Below, piece by piece: positions 6,894-15,329 of a DNA stretch of 55,533 nucleotides. Origin of the DNA: a virus; IMG/VR virus record IMGVR_UViG_3300008448_000102, positions 1 to 55,533 of that record; one strand, 5' to 3'. Below the pieces are notes generated by a model. The model did not search any database and had not been told where the DNA came from. It saw nothing but the letters and a program-made list of their open reading frames with translations. Position numbers and translations under genes: made by a program. The stretch's first letter is position 1; the number at the start of each line of letters is the position of its first letter.

Positions 6894-6999
6894 GCCCAAG
6901 GCGAAGCGCAACAATAAGGGCGTACATTCCAAGAAGGGGTCGAGTAAATTAAAGACGAGCAAGAATTACAAGAAGGAGTACAAAGGTCAGGGTCGATGA
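6856..6999 (+). CDS. Small very basic phage protein (47 aa)
   Basis: 47 aa, overlapping the end of the membrane protein by 38 nt and the endolysin start by 4 nt (ATGA). It is almost all Lys, Ser, Asn and Gly, with the pattern KRNNKGVHSKKGSSKLKTS followed by KNYKKEYKGQGR. The VHSKK.SS..K.SKNYKK..(R/K)GQGR string is familiar from many Bacteroidota-phage structural regions. It may be a virion DNA-binding peptide. Function unknown. Confidence 0.75.
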   Translation: MAKQKTTSDRAFKPKAKRNNKGVHSKKGSSKLKTSKNYKKEYKGQGR

Positions 7000-7445
7000 A
7001 CATATCGAAGAACTTCACGCTAAAGGAGATGATAAGCAGCACGACTGCTATACGTTTAGGCATACCGAACGACCCCCCATTAGATGTGGTGAACAATATG
7101 ATTTTATTGGCCGATGCTGTCCTTCAGCCTCTGCGAGAGTACATGGACGAGTCCATTAGGGTAAGCAGCGGTTACAGGAGCCCGGTTTTGAACCGCAAGA
7201 TTGGCGGGAGTAAGTCCTCTCAGCATTGCGTGGGTCAGGCGGCTGACCTAACATGCGATGGGAAGAACAAGAAGATGTTCGACTTCATCAAGGATAGCCT
7301 CGTGTTCGACCAACTAATATGGGAGTTCGGAACGGAGCGTGAACCCGATTGGGTCCACGTGTCATACAAGAGGGATGGCAACAGGCGTCAGGTCCTTGTG
7401 GCTAAGAAGGTAAACGGCAAGACGGTATATGAGCAATATGGCTGA
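6996..7445 (+). CDS. Peptidase M15-type endolysin (L-Ala-D-Glu or D,D-peptidase)
   Basis: Zinc peptidase that should cleave peptidoglycan stem peptides for lysis, 149 aa. It fits Peptidase_M15_3: FTLKEMISSTTA at the N terminus, then SSGYRSPVLN, SSQHCVGQAADL with zinc ligands His77 and Asp84, and DWVHVSYK with His121. There is no signal peptide, so release to the periplasm would need a holin; candidates are the genes at 6579, 7438 and 3688. It overlaps the basic 47-aa gene by 4 nt and the following membrane protein by 8 nt. Confidence 0.88.
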   Translation: MNISKNFTLKEMISSTTAIRLGIPNDPPLDVVNNMILLADAVLQPLREYMDESIRVSSGYRSPVLNRKIGGSKSSQHCVGQAADLTCDGKNKKMFDFIKDSLVFDQLIWEFGTEREPDWVHVSYKRDGNRRQVLVAKKVNGKTVYEQYG

Positions 7446-7896
7446 CAGGCAGAGGAAGAAGTTCAAGGACACCAAGTTGGGGCAGTTCCTGCGCGTCAAG
7501 GCACCAAAGGTGTTGGACGTGGTGGGGGACGCCTTGCCTGACGAGGGCGTATTAGGTATCGTCAAGAACCTAATAGAGAACTCGACTGAGTTGCGTGAGG
7601 AGGACAAGCAGATGCTTAACAATGTCCTGCGCGAGATGCAGGAGGTCGAGGTCAGGGACCGCGAGTCGGCTCGTCAGAGGGAGGTTGATATAGCCAAGTT
7701 GGGCAAGACGGACTTCATGTTCCTTATGACGGGGGCAATTGGGTTGGCGGTCTTTTGCTTTATTGTCTATGCAATCGTGTACCTTCAGGTCCCGGATGAC
7801 AACAAGGAGATATGGATTCACCTAATCGGAATCTCAGAAGGCGTAGTTCTTTCTATCTTTGGATACTATTTTGGAAGTTCAATCAAACGCAACTAA
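7438..7896 (+). CDS. Holin/spanin-like membrane protein (152 aa)
   Basis: The N-terminal 80 residues are charged and helical (KFKDTKLGQFLRVKAPKVL, then ELREEDKQMLNNVLREMQE). Two membrane helices follow at about 92-115 (FMFLMTGAIGLAVFCFIVYAIV) and 128-147 (IGISEGVVLSIFGYYFGSS). The GYYFGSS ending is typical of phage holins of the '3TMs' type. An in-frame ATG at 7429 would add three residues; 7438 is preferred because MADRQRKKFKDTK resembles the usual start. It directly follows the endolysin. Confidence 0.7.
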   Translation: MADRQRKKFKDTKLGQFLRVKAPKVLDVVGDALPDEGVLGIVKNLIENSTELREEDKQMLNNVLREMQEVEVRDRESARQREVDIAKLGKTDFMFLMTGAIGLAVFCFIVYAIVYLQVPDDNKEIWIHLIGISEGVVLSIFGYYFGSSIKRN

Positions 7897-7906
7897 AAAT
7901 AAATCA

Positions 7907-8173
7907 ATGGAAGTAGTATCAAACAAGGCGTCACAGTACGTCACGGCAGAGGAACTAAACACGATTCAGAGCATGAACTCGGACTTTACACGGGCCAAGA
8001 TTGCGCTTGGGGAAATTGAACTCCAACGGCATGGCCTGTTAAAGCACATTGATGAACTCAAGGAAATGTTCACTAACAATGAAAAGATGCTTATTGAAAA
8101 GTATGGCGACAATGCTGTCATCAATGTTAAGACAGGCGAGGTCACTGATAAAGTGCATAATAACAATACTTAA
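7907..8173 (+). CDS. Coiled-coil small protein (88 aa)
   Basis: Start taken at 7907 (AAATCAATG leader); an earlier in-frame ATG at 7859 lies inside the preceding gene. Residues about 10-65 are helical with heptad-like spacing (LNTIQSMNSDFTRAKIALG, then LQRHGLLKHIDELKEMF). The end is a short beta-like stretch (AVINVKTGEVTD). Similar short coiled-coil proteins sit next to fibre genes in phages and may be chaperones or connectors; that is inference. Confidence 0.65.
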   Translation: MEVVSNKASQYVTAEELNTIQSMNSDFTRAKIALGEIELQRHGLLKHIDELKEMFTNNEKMLIEKYGDNAVINVKTGEVTDKVHNNNT

Positions 8174-8183
8174 AAGACTAACA

Positions 8184-9071
8184 ATGGCTAAGATAACCAC
8201 ATACCCCAACGATACAAACATCACATCAGGTGATAAGTTAATTGGCACAGACGTTGACAACTCTGATGCTACAAAGAACTTTACCGTAGGTGGACTTCAA
8301 TCCTTCTTTGGTCAGACATTTGTTCCATACACCGGGGCTACTCAGAATGTCAACCTCGGAACCTTTAACTTGAACACAACAGGTGACGGGGCGTTTGGGG
8401 ACTTGGCTGTAACTTCACTTGCTGATGTTGGTGTCCTGAAGGCAAACTTTGGGATTCAACTCCCACAGGGTGCGCTCGAGGTTGGCGCTACAAATGATGC
8501 GGGTTCCACGGGTGAGGTCCTTGTTAGTCAAGGAGCGGGTGTCGCCCCATCTTGGTCTCCATCTCCTTGGTTGATTCCTACGGGTGCGTCATTCTTTGAT
8601 ACGACGGTTCAGTCACCCAATCCTCTTCAGGCTCCAACAAAAATGAAGTTCAATACTACCGATATTTCTTCGGCTACTATTAGTATTGTTAACGACTCGG
8701 TTAGTATTATTCAGCCGATGCCAAGCCGTATATTTATTGCTGATACAGGTGTTTTTAACATTCAGTTTTCTGCCCAACTGCAAAAGACCGCAGGTGGTGG
8801 TACTGATAAGGTTTCTATTTGGCTGCGTAAGAATGGTGTAGATGTGCCAAATAGCACGACACATATCACCATGACAAACAACAATGATTACAATGTTGCT
8901 GCGTGGAACTTCTTTGCGAGTGCGACAACGGGGTTTCCAAACTATGACTACTTTGAAATTATGTGGGCGTCATTGACAGGGGCAACACTTTTGAATTATG
9001 AAACAGCCGACCTGATACCTCCACATCCTGCGGTTCCATCCGTTATCCTTACAGTAAACAAGGTCGCATAA
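8184..9071 (+). CDS. Tail-fibre/receptor-binding-like protein (295 aa)
   Basis: The N-terminal ~45 residues (MAKITTYPNDTNITSGDKLIGTDVD in part) are of the kind that anchors phage fibres. A short repeat-rich stem follows (VPYTGATQNVNLGTFNLNT). Residues about 125-295 form an all-beta domain (ASFFDTTVQS, FNIQFSAQLQKTAGG, VSIWLRKNGVDVPNS, YDYFEIMWAS) whose layout recalls C1q/TNF-type jelly rolls used for receptor binding. The start at 8184 begins the clear domain; longer upstream reading is rejected. No chaperone or depolymerase motif. Confidence 0.7.
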   Translation: MAKITTYPNDTNITSGDKLIGTDVDNSDATKNFTVGGLQSFFGQTFVPYTGATQNVNLGTFNLNTTGDGAFGDLAVTSLADVGVLKANFGIQLPQGALEVGATNDAGSTGEVLVSQGAGVAPSWSPSPWLIPTGASFFDTTVQSPNPLQAPTKMKFNTTDISSATISIVNDSVSIIQPMPSRIFIADTGVFNIQFSAQLQKTAGGGTDKVSIWLRKNGVDVPNSTTHITMTNNNDYNVAAWNFFASATTGFPNYDYFEIMWASLTGATLLNYETADLIPPHPAVPSVILTVNKVA

Positions 9072-9301
9072 TGGTCGACATCAGGAAGATATCCATTGGT
9101 CCCGACTATAAGGGTGGCGCTATGCACTACATTGTAGGGCAGAAGGTCATCAACGATACCCATGAGATACACCTGATAAAATATGACGACAGCAAGCAGT
9201 CAGTCAAAATATATATCATAAACGAAAAATCGGAGATTACACTATGGAAGGAGTTCAACTCCACCATACCGATGTCAATCGAATACAATATAAACTACTG
9301 A
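9071..9301 (+). CDS. Small beta-rich hypothetical protein (76 aa)
   Basis: Not recognised. 76 aa of alternating beta pattern (ISIGPDYKGGAMHYIVGQKVI, split here only by turns), ending SIEYNINY. It overlaps both neighbours by one nucleotide, so it is co-translated with the fibre-like gene and the GroES-like gene. It could be a fibre accessory or chaperone; no motif supports one over the other. Confidence 0.6.
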   Translation: MVDIRKISIGPDYKGGAMHYIVGQKVINDTHEIHLIKYDDSKQSVKIYIINEKSEITLWKEFNSTIPMSIEYNINY

Positions 9302-9864
9302 TGAGGTCACCCTTCTATTTCATAGTAGAACCAAAGGACAATAGCAGATACAATAACACCAAGGAGATAGGCGGAGTAGAGTTTATCGTCAACACGTCCG
9401 AGGAGGAGCATAAGTTCTCCAACAGACATGCTATTGTAATGGAGACGCCGCTTGGATACAACGGGCCAATCAAGCCCGGGGATACGCTGCTTGTTCACCA
9501 CAATGTGTTCAAGTTCTATAACGACATGAAGGGTAAGCGAAGAAGCGGCAAGAGTTTCTTTAAGGAGAATAAGTTCTTTATTGAGCCTGACCAATTCTTT
9601 TTATATAAGACCAATGGTGATTGGAACAGTTACGATAGGTACTGCTTTGTTAGGCCCGTTCCTGCCACCGATTGCTACATTAAGAAGCCGTTCACACACG
9701 AGCCTCTAATGGGGGAGATGGTATATCCAAACGATTACCTCAAGTCACGTGGGGTGAATGCAGGTGACAAGGTTTGCTTTACGCCTGAGAGCGAGTACGA
9801 GTTTGATGTAGACGGAGAGAAACTATACCGAGTATACGACCACCAAATAACTATGAAGTTATGA
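9301..9864 (+). CDS. Protein with two GroES-like halves (187 aa)
   Basis: Both halves read like Cpn10 barrels. Half 1 (about 5-100): FYFIVEPK, EIGGVEFIVNT at the mobile-loop position, HAIVMETP, GPIKPGDTLLVHHNV, FFIEPDQFFLY. Half 2 (about 110-187): DRYCFVRPV, LMGEMVYP, GVNAGDKVCFTP, and DVDGEKLYRVYDHQITMKL, which tracks the GroES C-terminal strands (GDKVLF ... DGEEYLI....DILA). It could be a structural-protein-specific co-chaperonin, like T4 gp31 in role, or a GroES-fold virion protein. Start set at 9301, sharing a base with the previous stop. It overlaps the next gene by 4 nt. Confidence 0.6.
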   Translation: MRSPFYFIVEPKDNSRYNNTKEIGGVEFIVNTSEEEHKFSNRHAIVMETPLGYNGPIKPGDTLLVHHNVFKFYNDMKGKRRSGKSFFKENKFFIEPDQFFLYKTNGDWNSYDRYCFVRPVPATDCYIKKPFTHEPLMGEMVYPNDYLKSRGVNAGDKVCFTPESEYEFDVDGEKLYRVYDHQITMKL

Positions 9865-10340
9865 ATATAATTTCATTTGATAATATAATTATAGACCCTG
9901 ATAATTATATTAAAGATATTTTATCCAACAATTTTTGTGACGTACATGATGGTGAACATGTATTCAATGGCATACAGCAGCGTGGTGATGATGAGTTCTC
10001 TGCATACGTTTTGTCTTTATTTCATGGATATGAAGTGACATTTAATTTCATAAGAAAATCCTGCATTGGTCAAGAGGAGCCTAATTATATTCACTCTGAT
10101 GAGATGATGGGGGATATTACAGCCATATTGTATTTAAGCAAAGAGCATCCATCGGATGACGGAACCACCATGTATGATGATGAAAGAAAACCATTGGCTC
10201 GTATTTTTTCAAAGTTCAATAGGATGGTTGCTTTTGACTCATCTATATTGCACTCAAGGAATATATTTGAGAACTTTGGGGAGGAGGATAAATCAAGATT
10301 GATTCAGGTTATATTCCTAAAACATATTTTGATAAAATAA
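9861..10340 (+). CDS. Fe(II)/2-oxoglutarate-dependent oxygenase
   Basis: 159-aa double-stranded beta-helix enzyme. The iron triad is visible: YIHSDEMMG (His78, Asp80) and ILHSR (His131), with a probable 2-oxoglutarate-binding Arg146 in KSRLIQV. GTTMYDD and KFNRMVAFDSS fill the usual positions between. The family hydroxylates proteins, nucleic acids or small molecules. The substrate here is unknown; as it lies between structural genes, a virion or host protein is possible. Codon use is markedly A/T-rich (many ATA, TTA, AAT) compared with both neighbours, which points to recent acquisition. Confidence 0.8.
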   Translation: MNIISFDNIIIDPDNYIKDILSNNFCDVHDGEHVFNGIQQRGDDEFSAYVLSLFHGYEVTFNFIRKSCIGQEEPNYIHSDEMMGDITAILYLSKEHPSDDGTTMYDDERKPLARIFSKFNRMVAFDSSILHSRNIFENFGEEDKSRLIQVIFLKHILIK

Positions 10341-10350
10341 CAATGAGGGT

Positions 10351-10635
10351 ATGAGGGATGTAAGGGAAGTGAAGTTGAGGATTATCGAGGCGGGACATCA
10401 GGCCGTAGAGCAACTCATAAAGGTTGCCAAGGAGGACATTATCAAGCACGATAACGAGGAGGAACTATCCGCTGACAGACTAAAGAACGCGGCGGCTACA
10501 AAAAAGTTAGCCATATTTGATGCCTTCGAGATTCTAACTAAGATTGAGATGGAGCGAGAAAATCTCGAGTCATCTAATGCCGATACAAAGCGAGTAGATA
10601 CACGACAAGGGTTTGCGGAAAGAAGGTCAAGATAA
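10351..10635 (+). CDS. Putative small terminase subunit (94 aa)
   Basis: 94 aa, mostly helical: VREVKLRIIEAGHQAVEQLIK, then DRLKNAAATKKLAIFDAFEIL and a charged tail. It lies immediately before the large terminase and overlaps its coding frame by about 23 nt. Size, helical make-up and position are those of small terminase (TerS)-like proteins in this phage group, but no family motif proves DNA binding. The start at 10351 follows an out-of-frame ATG at 10342 that meets a stop at once. Confidence 0.5.
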   Translation: MRDVREVKLRIIEAGHQAVEQLIKVAKEDIIKHDNEEELSADRLKNAAATKKLAIFDAFEILTKIEMERENLESSNADTKRVDTRQGFAERRSR

Positions 10636-12862
10636 TGAACTATATGTTTCGATTAGGGGTTTCATCCCCACTGCTGTACTAAACAGGAAGAACAAGAGTA
10701 GGTCTTGGGAGTACGGGTATAATGCGGAACATGACATGGTCGTCATTTCAAAGACGGGCCAAGTTGGAGAGGTCGTAAACATATCCGGCCTAAACATAGC
10801 ACTGCCATTGGAACCAACAAAGTGTCCTCAAAGACACTCCAAACCCGAGGAGCAGTATTGGGAACGCAGTGAGTTACCCAAGGAATTGCTAAAGATTCAG
10901 TCCATCTTTCATTGGAATGAGATGCCGGGCGACTTTAAGAACGCTTGGGTGGACTACATAGAGCAGGAGTTCGATTACCGAGAGCAGGGCTATTGGTTTA
11001 TGAACAACGGGGTCCCAACTTATATTACGGGCTCCCACTACATGTACCTTCAGTGGTCAAGTATAGACGTAGGCTACCCCGACTACCGTGAGGCGAACAG
11101 GATTTTCTTTCTATTTTGGGAGGCATGCCGTGCAGACCCAAGGTGTTTTGGTATGATATACCTGAAGATTCGTCGTTCGGGCTTTTCATTCATGGCATCA
11201 TCCGAGTGCGTTAATATCGGAACGCTTGCAAAAGACTCGAGGGTCGGCATACTATCAAAGACGGGGGCCGACGCTAAGAAGATGTTCACCGACAAGGTGG
11301 TTCCAATTAACAGTAAGTTACCATTCTTCTTCCGCCCAATCATGGATGGGATGGATAAGCCTAAAACAGAGTTGGCGTTCAGGGTTCCCGCCTCTAAAAT
11401 CACCAAGAAGAACATGTACGAGGTGAGCGGGGATGACATCATGGGGTTGGACACCACCATAGATTGGAAGAACACAGAGGAGAACTCCTATGACGGAGAG
11501 AAACTATTGTTCTTGGCACACGACGAAAGCGGAAAGTGGGTTAGGCCAAACAACATTCTTAATAATTGGCGTGTAACCAAGACGTGTTTGCGCTTGGGAA
11601 GCAAGATTATAGGTAAGTGCATGATGGGGTCTACCTCAAATGCCCTCAGTAAGGGTGGCGATAACTTCAAGTCCCTGTATGAGGACTCGAATGTATCCTA
11701 TCGAAATGCCAACGGTCAGACAAAGAGTGGCATGTATGGCCTGTTCATACCTATGGAGTGGAACATGGAGGGCTTCATCGACCTATATGGCATGCCTGTG
11801 CTTCGTAAGCCTGAGAAGAGGGTACGCGGAGTGGACGGTGGATGGATAGAAAACGGTGCTATTGACTATTGGGATGCCGAGGTTGACTCGCTAAAGAACG
11901 ACTCGGACGCCCTGAATGAATACTACCGTCAGTTTCCGAGGACAACATCGCATGCTTTTAGGGATGAGAGCAAGCAGTCGCTGTTCAACCTAACCAAAAT
12001 CTACCAACAGATTGACTACAACGACTCCGTCATCAAGGAACACTACCTCACAAGGGGCTCATTCCATTGGAAGGACGGTATAAAGGACACTCAGGTCATT
12101 TGGATGCCCGACAAAAGGGGCAGGTTCCTCATATCTTGGTTCCCAAAACGGGAACTTCAGAACAGGGTCATTGAAAAGAACGGCATTAAGTACCCCGGCA
12201 ACGACCACCTTGGGTCTTTTGGGTGTGACTCCTACGATATATCGGCTGTTGTTGGTGGCAGGGGGTCAAATGGGTCACTGCATGGCATGACTAAGTACCA
12301 CATGGACGACGGCCCGGTCAATGAGTTCTTCTTGGAGTACATTGCCCGCCCTCAAACGGCTGAAATCTTCTTTGAAGAGGTGCTGATGGCCTGTGTTTTC
12401 TTCGGGATGCCTATCTTAGTGGAGAATAATAAGCCGAGGCTGTTATATCACTTCAAGAACAGGGGGTACAGGGGGTTCTGCATGAACCGACCTGACCGAG
12501 AGTTCACTAAATTGTCAAAAACTGAGCGTGAACTTGGAGGAATACCCAACTCTTCCGAGGAAGTTAAGCAAGCACACGCCTCAGCAATCGAATCCTATAT
12601 TGAGAAGTACATTGGGTACGACACGACGGGCACATACCGTGAGCCTGACGTGATTGGGACGATGCCTTTCACCCGAACATTGGAGGATTGGGCAAAGTTT
12701 GACATAAACGACAGGACAAAGTTCGATGCCTGTATAAGTTCAGGGTTGGCTGTTATGGCAAACCAAAAACATCTGTACCAACCCGAGAAAAAACAGACAA
12801 AAATTAGCATTAACTTTGCAAGATATATCAATGATGGAATATCAAGTAAACTGATTAGATGA
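10613..12862 (+). CDS. terL: Terminase large subunit (TerL)
   Basis: Packaging motor ATPase-nuclease, 749 aa from a TTG start; the first in-frame ATG is at residue 42, after what looks like real sequence. The ATPase half has IYLKIRRSGFSFM at about 182-194, where the normal Walker A GK(T/S) reads GFS, then LFLAHDE with Asp304-Glu305 as Walker B. The C-terminal RNase-H-like nuclease shows FGCDSYD (Asp539) and PILVENNKPRLL. N-terminal blocks such as QGYWFMNNGVPTYITG and MYLQWSSIDVGYPDYRE match the TerL type of crAss-like and other Bacteroidota phages. It overlaps the portal gene by 4 nt. Palindrome copy 2 lies at codons 70-75. Confidence 0.92.
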   Translation: MRKEGQDNELYVSIRGFIPTAVLNRKNKSRSWEYGYNAEHDMVVISKTGQVGEVVNISGLNIALPLEPTKCPQRHSKPEEQYWERSELPKELLKIQSIFHWNEMPGDFKNAWVDYIEQEFDYREQGYWFMNNGVPTYITGSHYMYLQWSSIDVGYPDYREANRIFFLFWEACRADPRCFGMIYLKIRRSGFSFMASSECVNIGTLAKDSRVGILSKTGADAKKMFTDKVVPINSKLPFFFRPIMDGMDKPKTELAFRVPASKITKKNMYEVSGDDIMGLDTTIDWKNTEENSYDGEKLLFLAHDESGKWVRPNNILNNWRVTKTCLRLGSKIIGKCMMGSTSNALSKGGDNFKSLYEDSNVSYRNANGQTKSGMYGLFIPMEWNMEGFIDLYGMPVLRKPEKRVRGVDGGWIENGAIDYWDAEVDSLKNDSDALNEYYRQFPRTTSHAFRDESKQSLFNLTKIYQQIDYNDSVIKEHYLTRGSFHWKDGIKDTQVIWMPDKRGRFLISWFPKRELQNRVIEKNGIKYPGNDHLGSFGCDSYDISAVVGGRGSNGSLHGMTKYHMDDGPVNEFFLEYIARPQTAEIFFEEVLMACVFFGMPILVENNKPRLLYHFKNRGYRGFCMNRPDREFTKLSKTERELGGIPNSSEEVKQAHASAIESYIEKYIGYDTTGTYREPDVIGTMPFTRTLEDWAKFDINDRTKFDACISSGLAVMANQKHLYQPEKKQTKISINFARYINDGISSKLIR
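10822..10837. repeat. Palindrome GTGTCYTYRARGACAC, copy 2
   Basis: GTGTCCTCAAAGACAC inside terL, read as G|TGT|CCT|CAA|AGA|CAC (K-C-P-Q-R-H), the third possible reading frame. The centre is CTCAAA, still fitting YTYRAR. Confidence 0.8.
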
Positions 12863-15294
12863 AAGAGATAGAAATCAACGTATCATCTACGATATTCCCG
12901 AGTCAGTTTGTACCTGACAGTGTGAAGGAGACGTCGGAGTATGGTCTTCAGATTGGTCAGGCCATACAATACGAGTGGTTTAGGCGAGACGGGAACTCAT
13001 GTAGGTATTACAGTCAATGGAGGGACTTCCATCGACTACGTCTTTACGCACGTGGCGAGCAGCCCGTTGGTAAATACAAGAATGAGTTAGCCATCGACGG
13101 AGACCTTTCGTACTTGAACTTGGATTGGACACCCGTGCCTATACTTCCAAAGTTCGTTGACATTGTTGTCAACGGCATGTCGGACAGGATGTTCAAGGTG
13201 AAGGCATACGCACAGGATGCAATGTCTCAGGCCAAGCGCAATAAGTATCAGGACATGATTGAGGGGCAGATGGCCGCGAAGGACATCCTGCTTACAATAC
13301 AAGAGGAGGCGGGAGTCAATCCTTTTGTGATGGACCCCAATGAGTTGCCCGAGAATGACGAGGAGATGTCCTTGTTCATGCAATTAAAATACAAGCCCGC
13401 CATCGAAATTGCCGAGGAAGAGGCCATCAATACAATACTTGACGAGAACCACTACTACGACACACGTAAGCGGTTAGACTACGACATGACCGTGTTGGGT
13501 ATTGCCGTGGCAAAGCATGAGTTCTTACCCGGAGCGGGCGTGAAGGTGTCATACGTAGACCCCGCAAATGTGGTATACAGTTACACCGAGGACCCATACT
13601 TCACCGATTGTTTTTATTGGGGAGAGATTAAGACTCTGCCCATGACTGAGTTGCTCAAGATTGACCCGACCCTTACCAACGAAGATTTGGATAAGATTAG
13701 TCAGTACAGTCAGAGTTGGTATGACTACTACAATGTGGCTCAGTTTTACGAGAACAGTATCTTCAGCAGGGACACCTGTACGCTACTGTACTTCAACTAC
13801 AAGACCACTAAGAAGATGGTCTACAAGAAGAAGATACTTGAGGGCGGAGGAACTCGTATTATACCAAAGGACGATACATTCAATCCTCCCGTCGAGATGA
13901 TGGAGGATGGTAAGTTCGAGAAGTTAGAGAAGACTATTGACGTATGGTATGAGGGCATCATGGTCATGGGCACCAACATCCTGCTAAAGTGGGAGTTGGC
14001 CGAGAACATGGTTCGACCCAAGTCAGCAAGTCAGCATGCCATCCCCAACTATGTGGCATGCGCTCCGCGTATGTACAAGGGTGCCATTGAGTCGTTGGTT
14101 CGCAGGATGATTCCATTCGCCGACCTGATTCAAATCACCCACCTAAAGTTGCAGCAGGTCATCTCACGTGTCGTACCTGACGGTGTATTCATTGACGCCG
14201 ACGGACTGAACGAGGTAGACTTGGGTACGGGCGCTGCATATAATCCCGAGGATGCACTGAGGCTGTACTTCCAAACGGGGTCGGTCATCGGTCGTAGTTA
14301 TACCCAAGAGGGTGAGTTCAATAATGCACGGGTTCCAATTCAACAACTTACATCCAACTCAGGGGCAAGCAAGACTCAGATGCTTATCGCCAACTATAAC
14401 CACTACATGGACATGTTACGTGCCGTGTCAGGGTTGAACGAGGCAAGGGATGGGTCAACGCCCGACCCTAACTCATTGGTTGGGGTACAGAAACTTGCTG
14501 CATTGAACTCGAACACAGCAACCCGTCACATTCTCGAGGGTGGCCTGTTCATATTCAGGTCTATCTCAGAGGCGCTCACGTATCGTATCGCTGACATTCT
14601 CGAGTATTCCGACTTCAAGGACGACTTCGCAAATAAGATTGGTAAGTACAACGTGTCATTACTGAACGACATCAGTGACCTATATATTTACGACTTTGGT
14701 ATCTTCATCGAGATAGCACCCGACGAGGAGCAGAAGGCCCAACTCGAGGGCAACATACAGATGGCCCTCAGTAGGGGAGACATCAACCTTGAGGATGCAA
14801 TCGACATCAGGGAGATTAAGAACCTTAAACTTGCAAACCAACTACTGAAGGTTAAGCGTGTCAAGAAGCAGGAGCGCGAGGAGAAGATGCAGATGCAGCA
14901 GCAGGCCATGATTTCACAGCAGCAACTCAAAAGTCAAGAGTTGGCGGGTCAGGTTGCCATGCAAAAGATTCAAGCCGAGACACAATCGAAGATGCAAATC
15001 AAGCAAGCCGAGGTGGCCTTCGAGATTCAAAGGATTCAGCAGGAGGCGGAACTCAAGCGTATGCTTATGGCTGAGGAGTTTAGGTACAATCTGCAACTCC
15101 ACGGAATGCGAGAGCAGATGGTCAATCAAAGGGAGGGCGACAAGGAGAAGGCTAAGGAGAAGCGCATTAGCATACAGAACACGCAGCAGTCTAAGTTAAT
15201 CAACCAACGCAAGAATAATCTGCCCCCTATGAACTTCGAGTCAAATGAGGATACGTTGGATGGATTCGACCTTGCGGAGTTTGAGCCGAGATAA
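12859..15294 (+). CDS. Portal protein
   Basis: 811 aa, forms the DNA entry/exit ring of the capsid vertex. The core shows PILPKFVDIVVNGMSDR near residues 95-110, VLGIAVAKHEF about 215, YVDPANVVYSYTEDPYFTDC about 230-250 and FYWGEIKTLPM. A helical stem region leads to AVSGLNEARDGSTPDPNSLVG (split motif), typical of portals of crAss-like phages. The last 170 residues are a long Gln/Met/Glu-rich coiled coil (EREEKMQMQQQAMISQQQ and on), probably the barrel inside the capsid. It is placed between TerL and the scaffold-like gene, as expected. Confidence 0.9.
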   Translation: MKEIEINVSSTIFPSQFVPDSVKETSEYGLQIGQAIQYEWFRRDGNSCRYYSQWRDFHRLRLYARGEQPVGKYKNELAIDGDLSYLNLDWTPVPILPKFVDIVVNGMSDRMFKVKAYAQDAMSQAKRNKYQDMIEGQMAAKDILLTIQEEAGVNPFVMDPNELPENDEEMSLFMQLKYKPAIEIAEEEAINTILDENHYYDTRKRLDYDMTVLGIAVAKHEFLPGAGVKVSYVDPANVVYSYTEDPYFTDCFYWGEIKTLPMTELLKIDPTLTNEDLDKISQYSQSWYDYYNVAQFYENSIFSRDTCTLLYFNYKTTKKMVYKKKILEGGGTRIIPKDDTFNPPVEMMEDGKFEKLEKTIDVWYEGIMVMGTNILLKWELAENMVRPKSASQHAIPNYVACAPRMYKGAIESLVRRMIPFADLIQITHLKLQQVISRVVPDGVFIDADGLNEVDLGTGAAYNPEDALRLYFQTGSVIGRSYTQEGEFNNARVPIQQLTSNSGASKTQMLIANYNHYMDMLRAVSGLNEARDGSTPDPNSLVGVQKLAALNSNTATRHILEGGLFIFRSISEALTYRIADILEYSDFKDDFANKIGKYNVSLLNDISDLYIYDFGIFIEIAPDEEQKAQLEGNIQMALSRGDINLEDAIDIREIKNLKLANQLLKVKRVKKQEREEKMQMQQQAMISQQQLKSQELAGQVAMQKIQAETQSKMQIKQAEVAFEIQRIQQEAELKRMLMAEEFRYNLQLHGMREQMVNQREGDKEKAKEKRISIQNTQQSKLINQRKNNLPPMNFESNEDTLDGFDLAEFEPR

Positions 15295-15305
15295 AAAAGT
15301 ATATA

Positions 15306-15313
15306 TAACTTTG
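15306..15313 (+). promoter_or_regulatory. -7 box before the scaffold/capsid genes
   Basis: TAACTTTG fits TAnnTTTG and ends 16 nt before the ATG at 15330. A TTTG lies 22 bp upstream (15280-15283), slightly more than usual. The 35-bp gap ends in the A/C-rich leader AATCAAATCAAATG. A promoter here would boost capsid gene expression. Confidence 0.55.
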
Positions 15314-15329
15314 TAAAAAATCAAATCAA

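Noticed and set aside
7966-8260. Leftward open frames opposite the coiled-coil and fibre genes
   Set aside because: Shadows with membrane-like composition only because they are complements of A/T-rich helical codons. No promoter or leader.
10635-10682. Programmed frameshift from an ATG at 10635 into terL
   Set aside because: A short frame starts at the TAATG junction and could feed terL by a shift, but no slippery heptamer is seen. TTG initiation is simpler.
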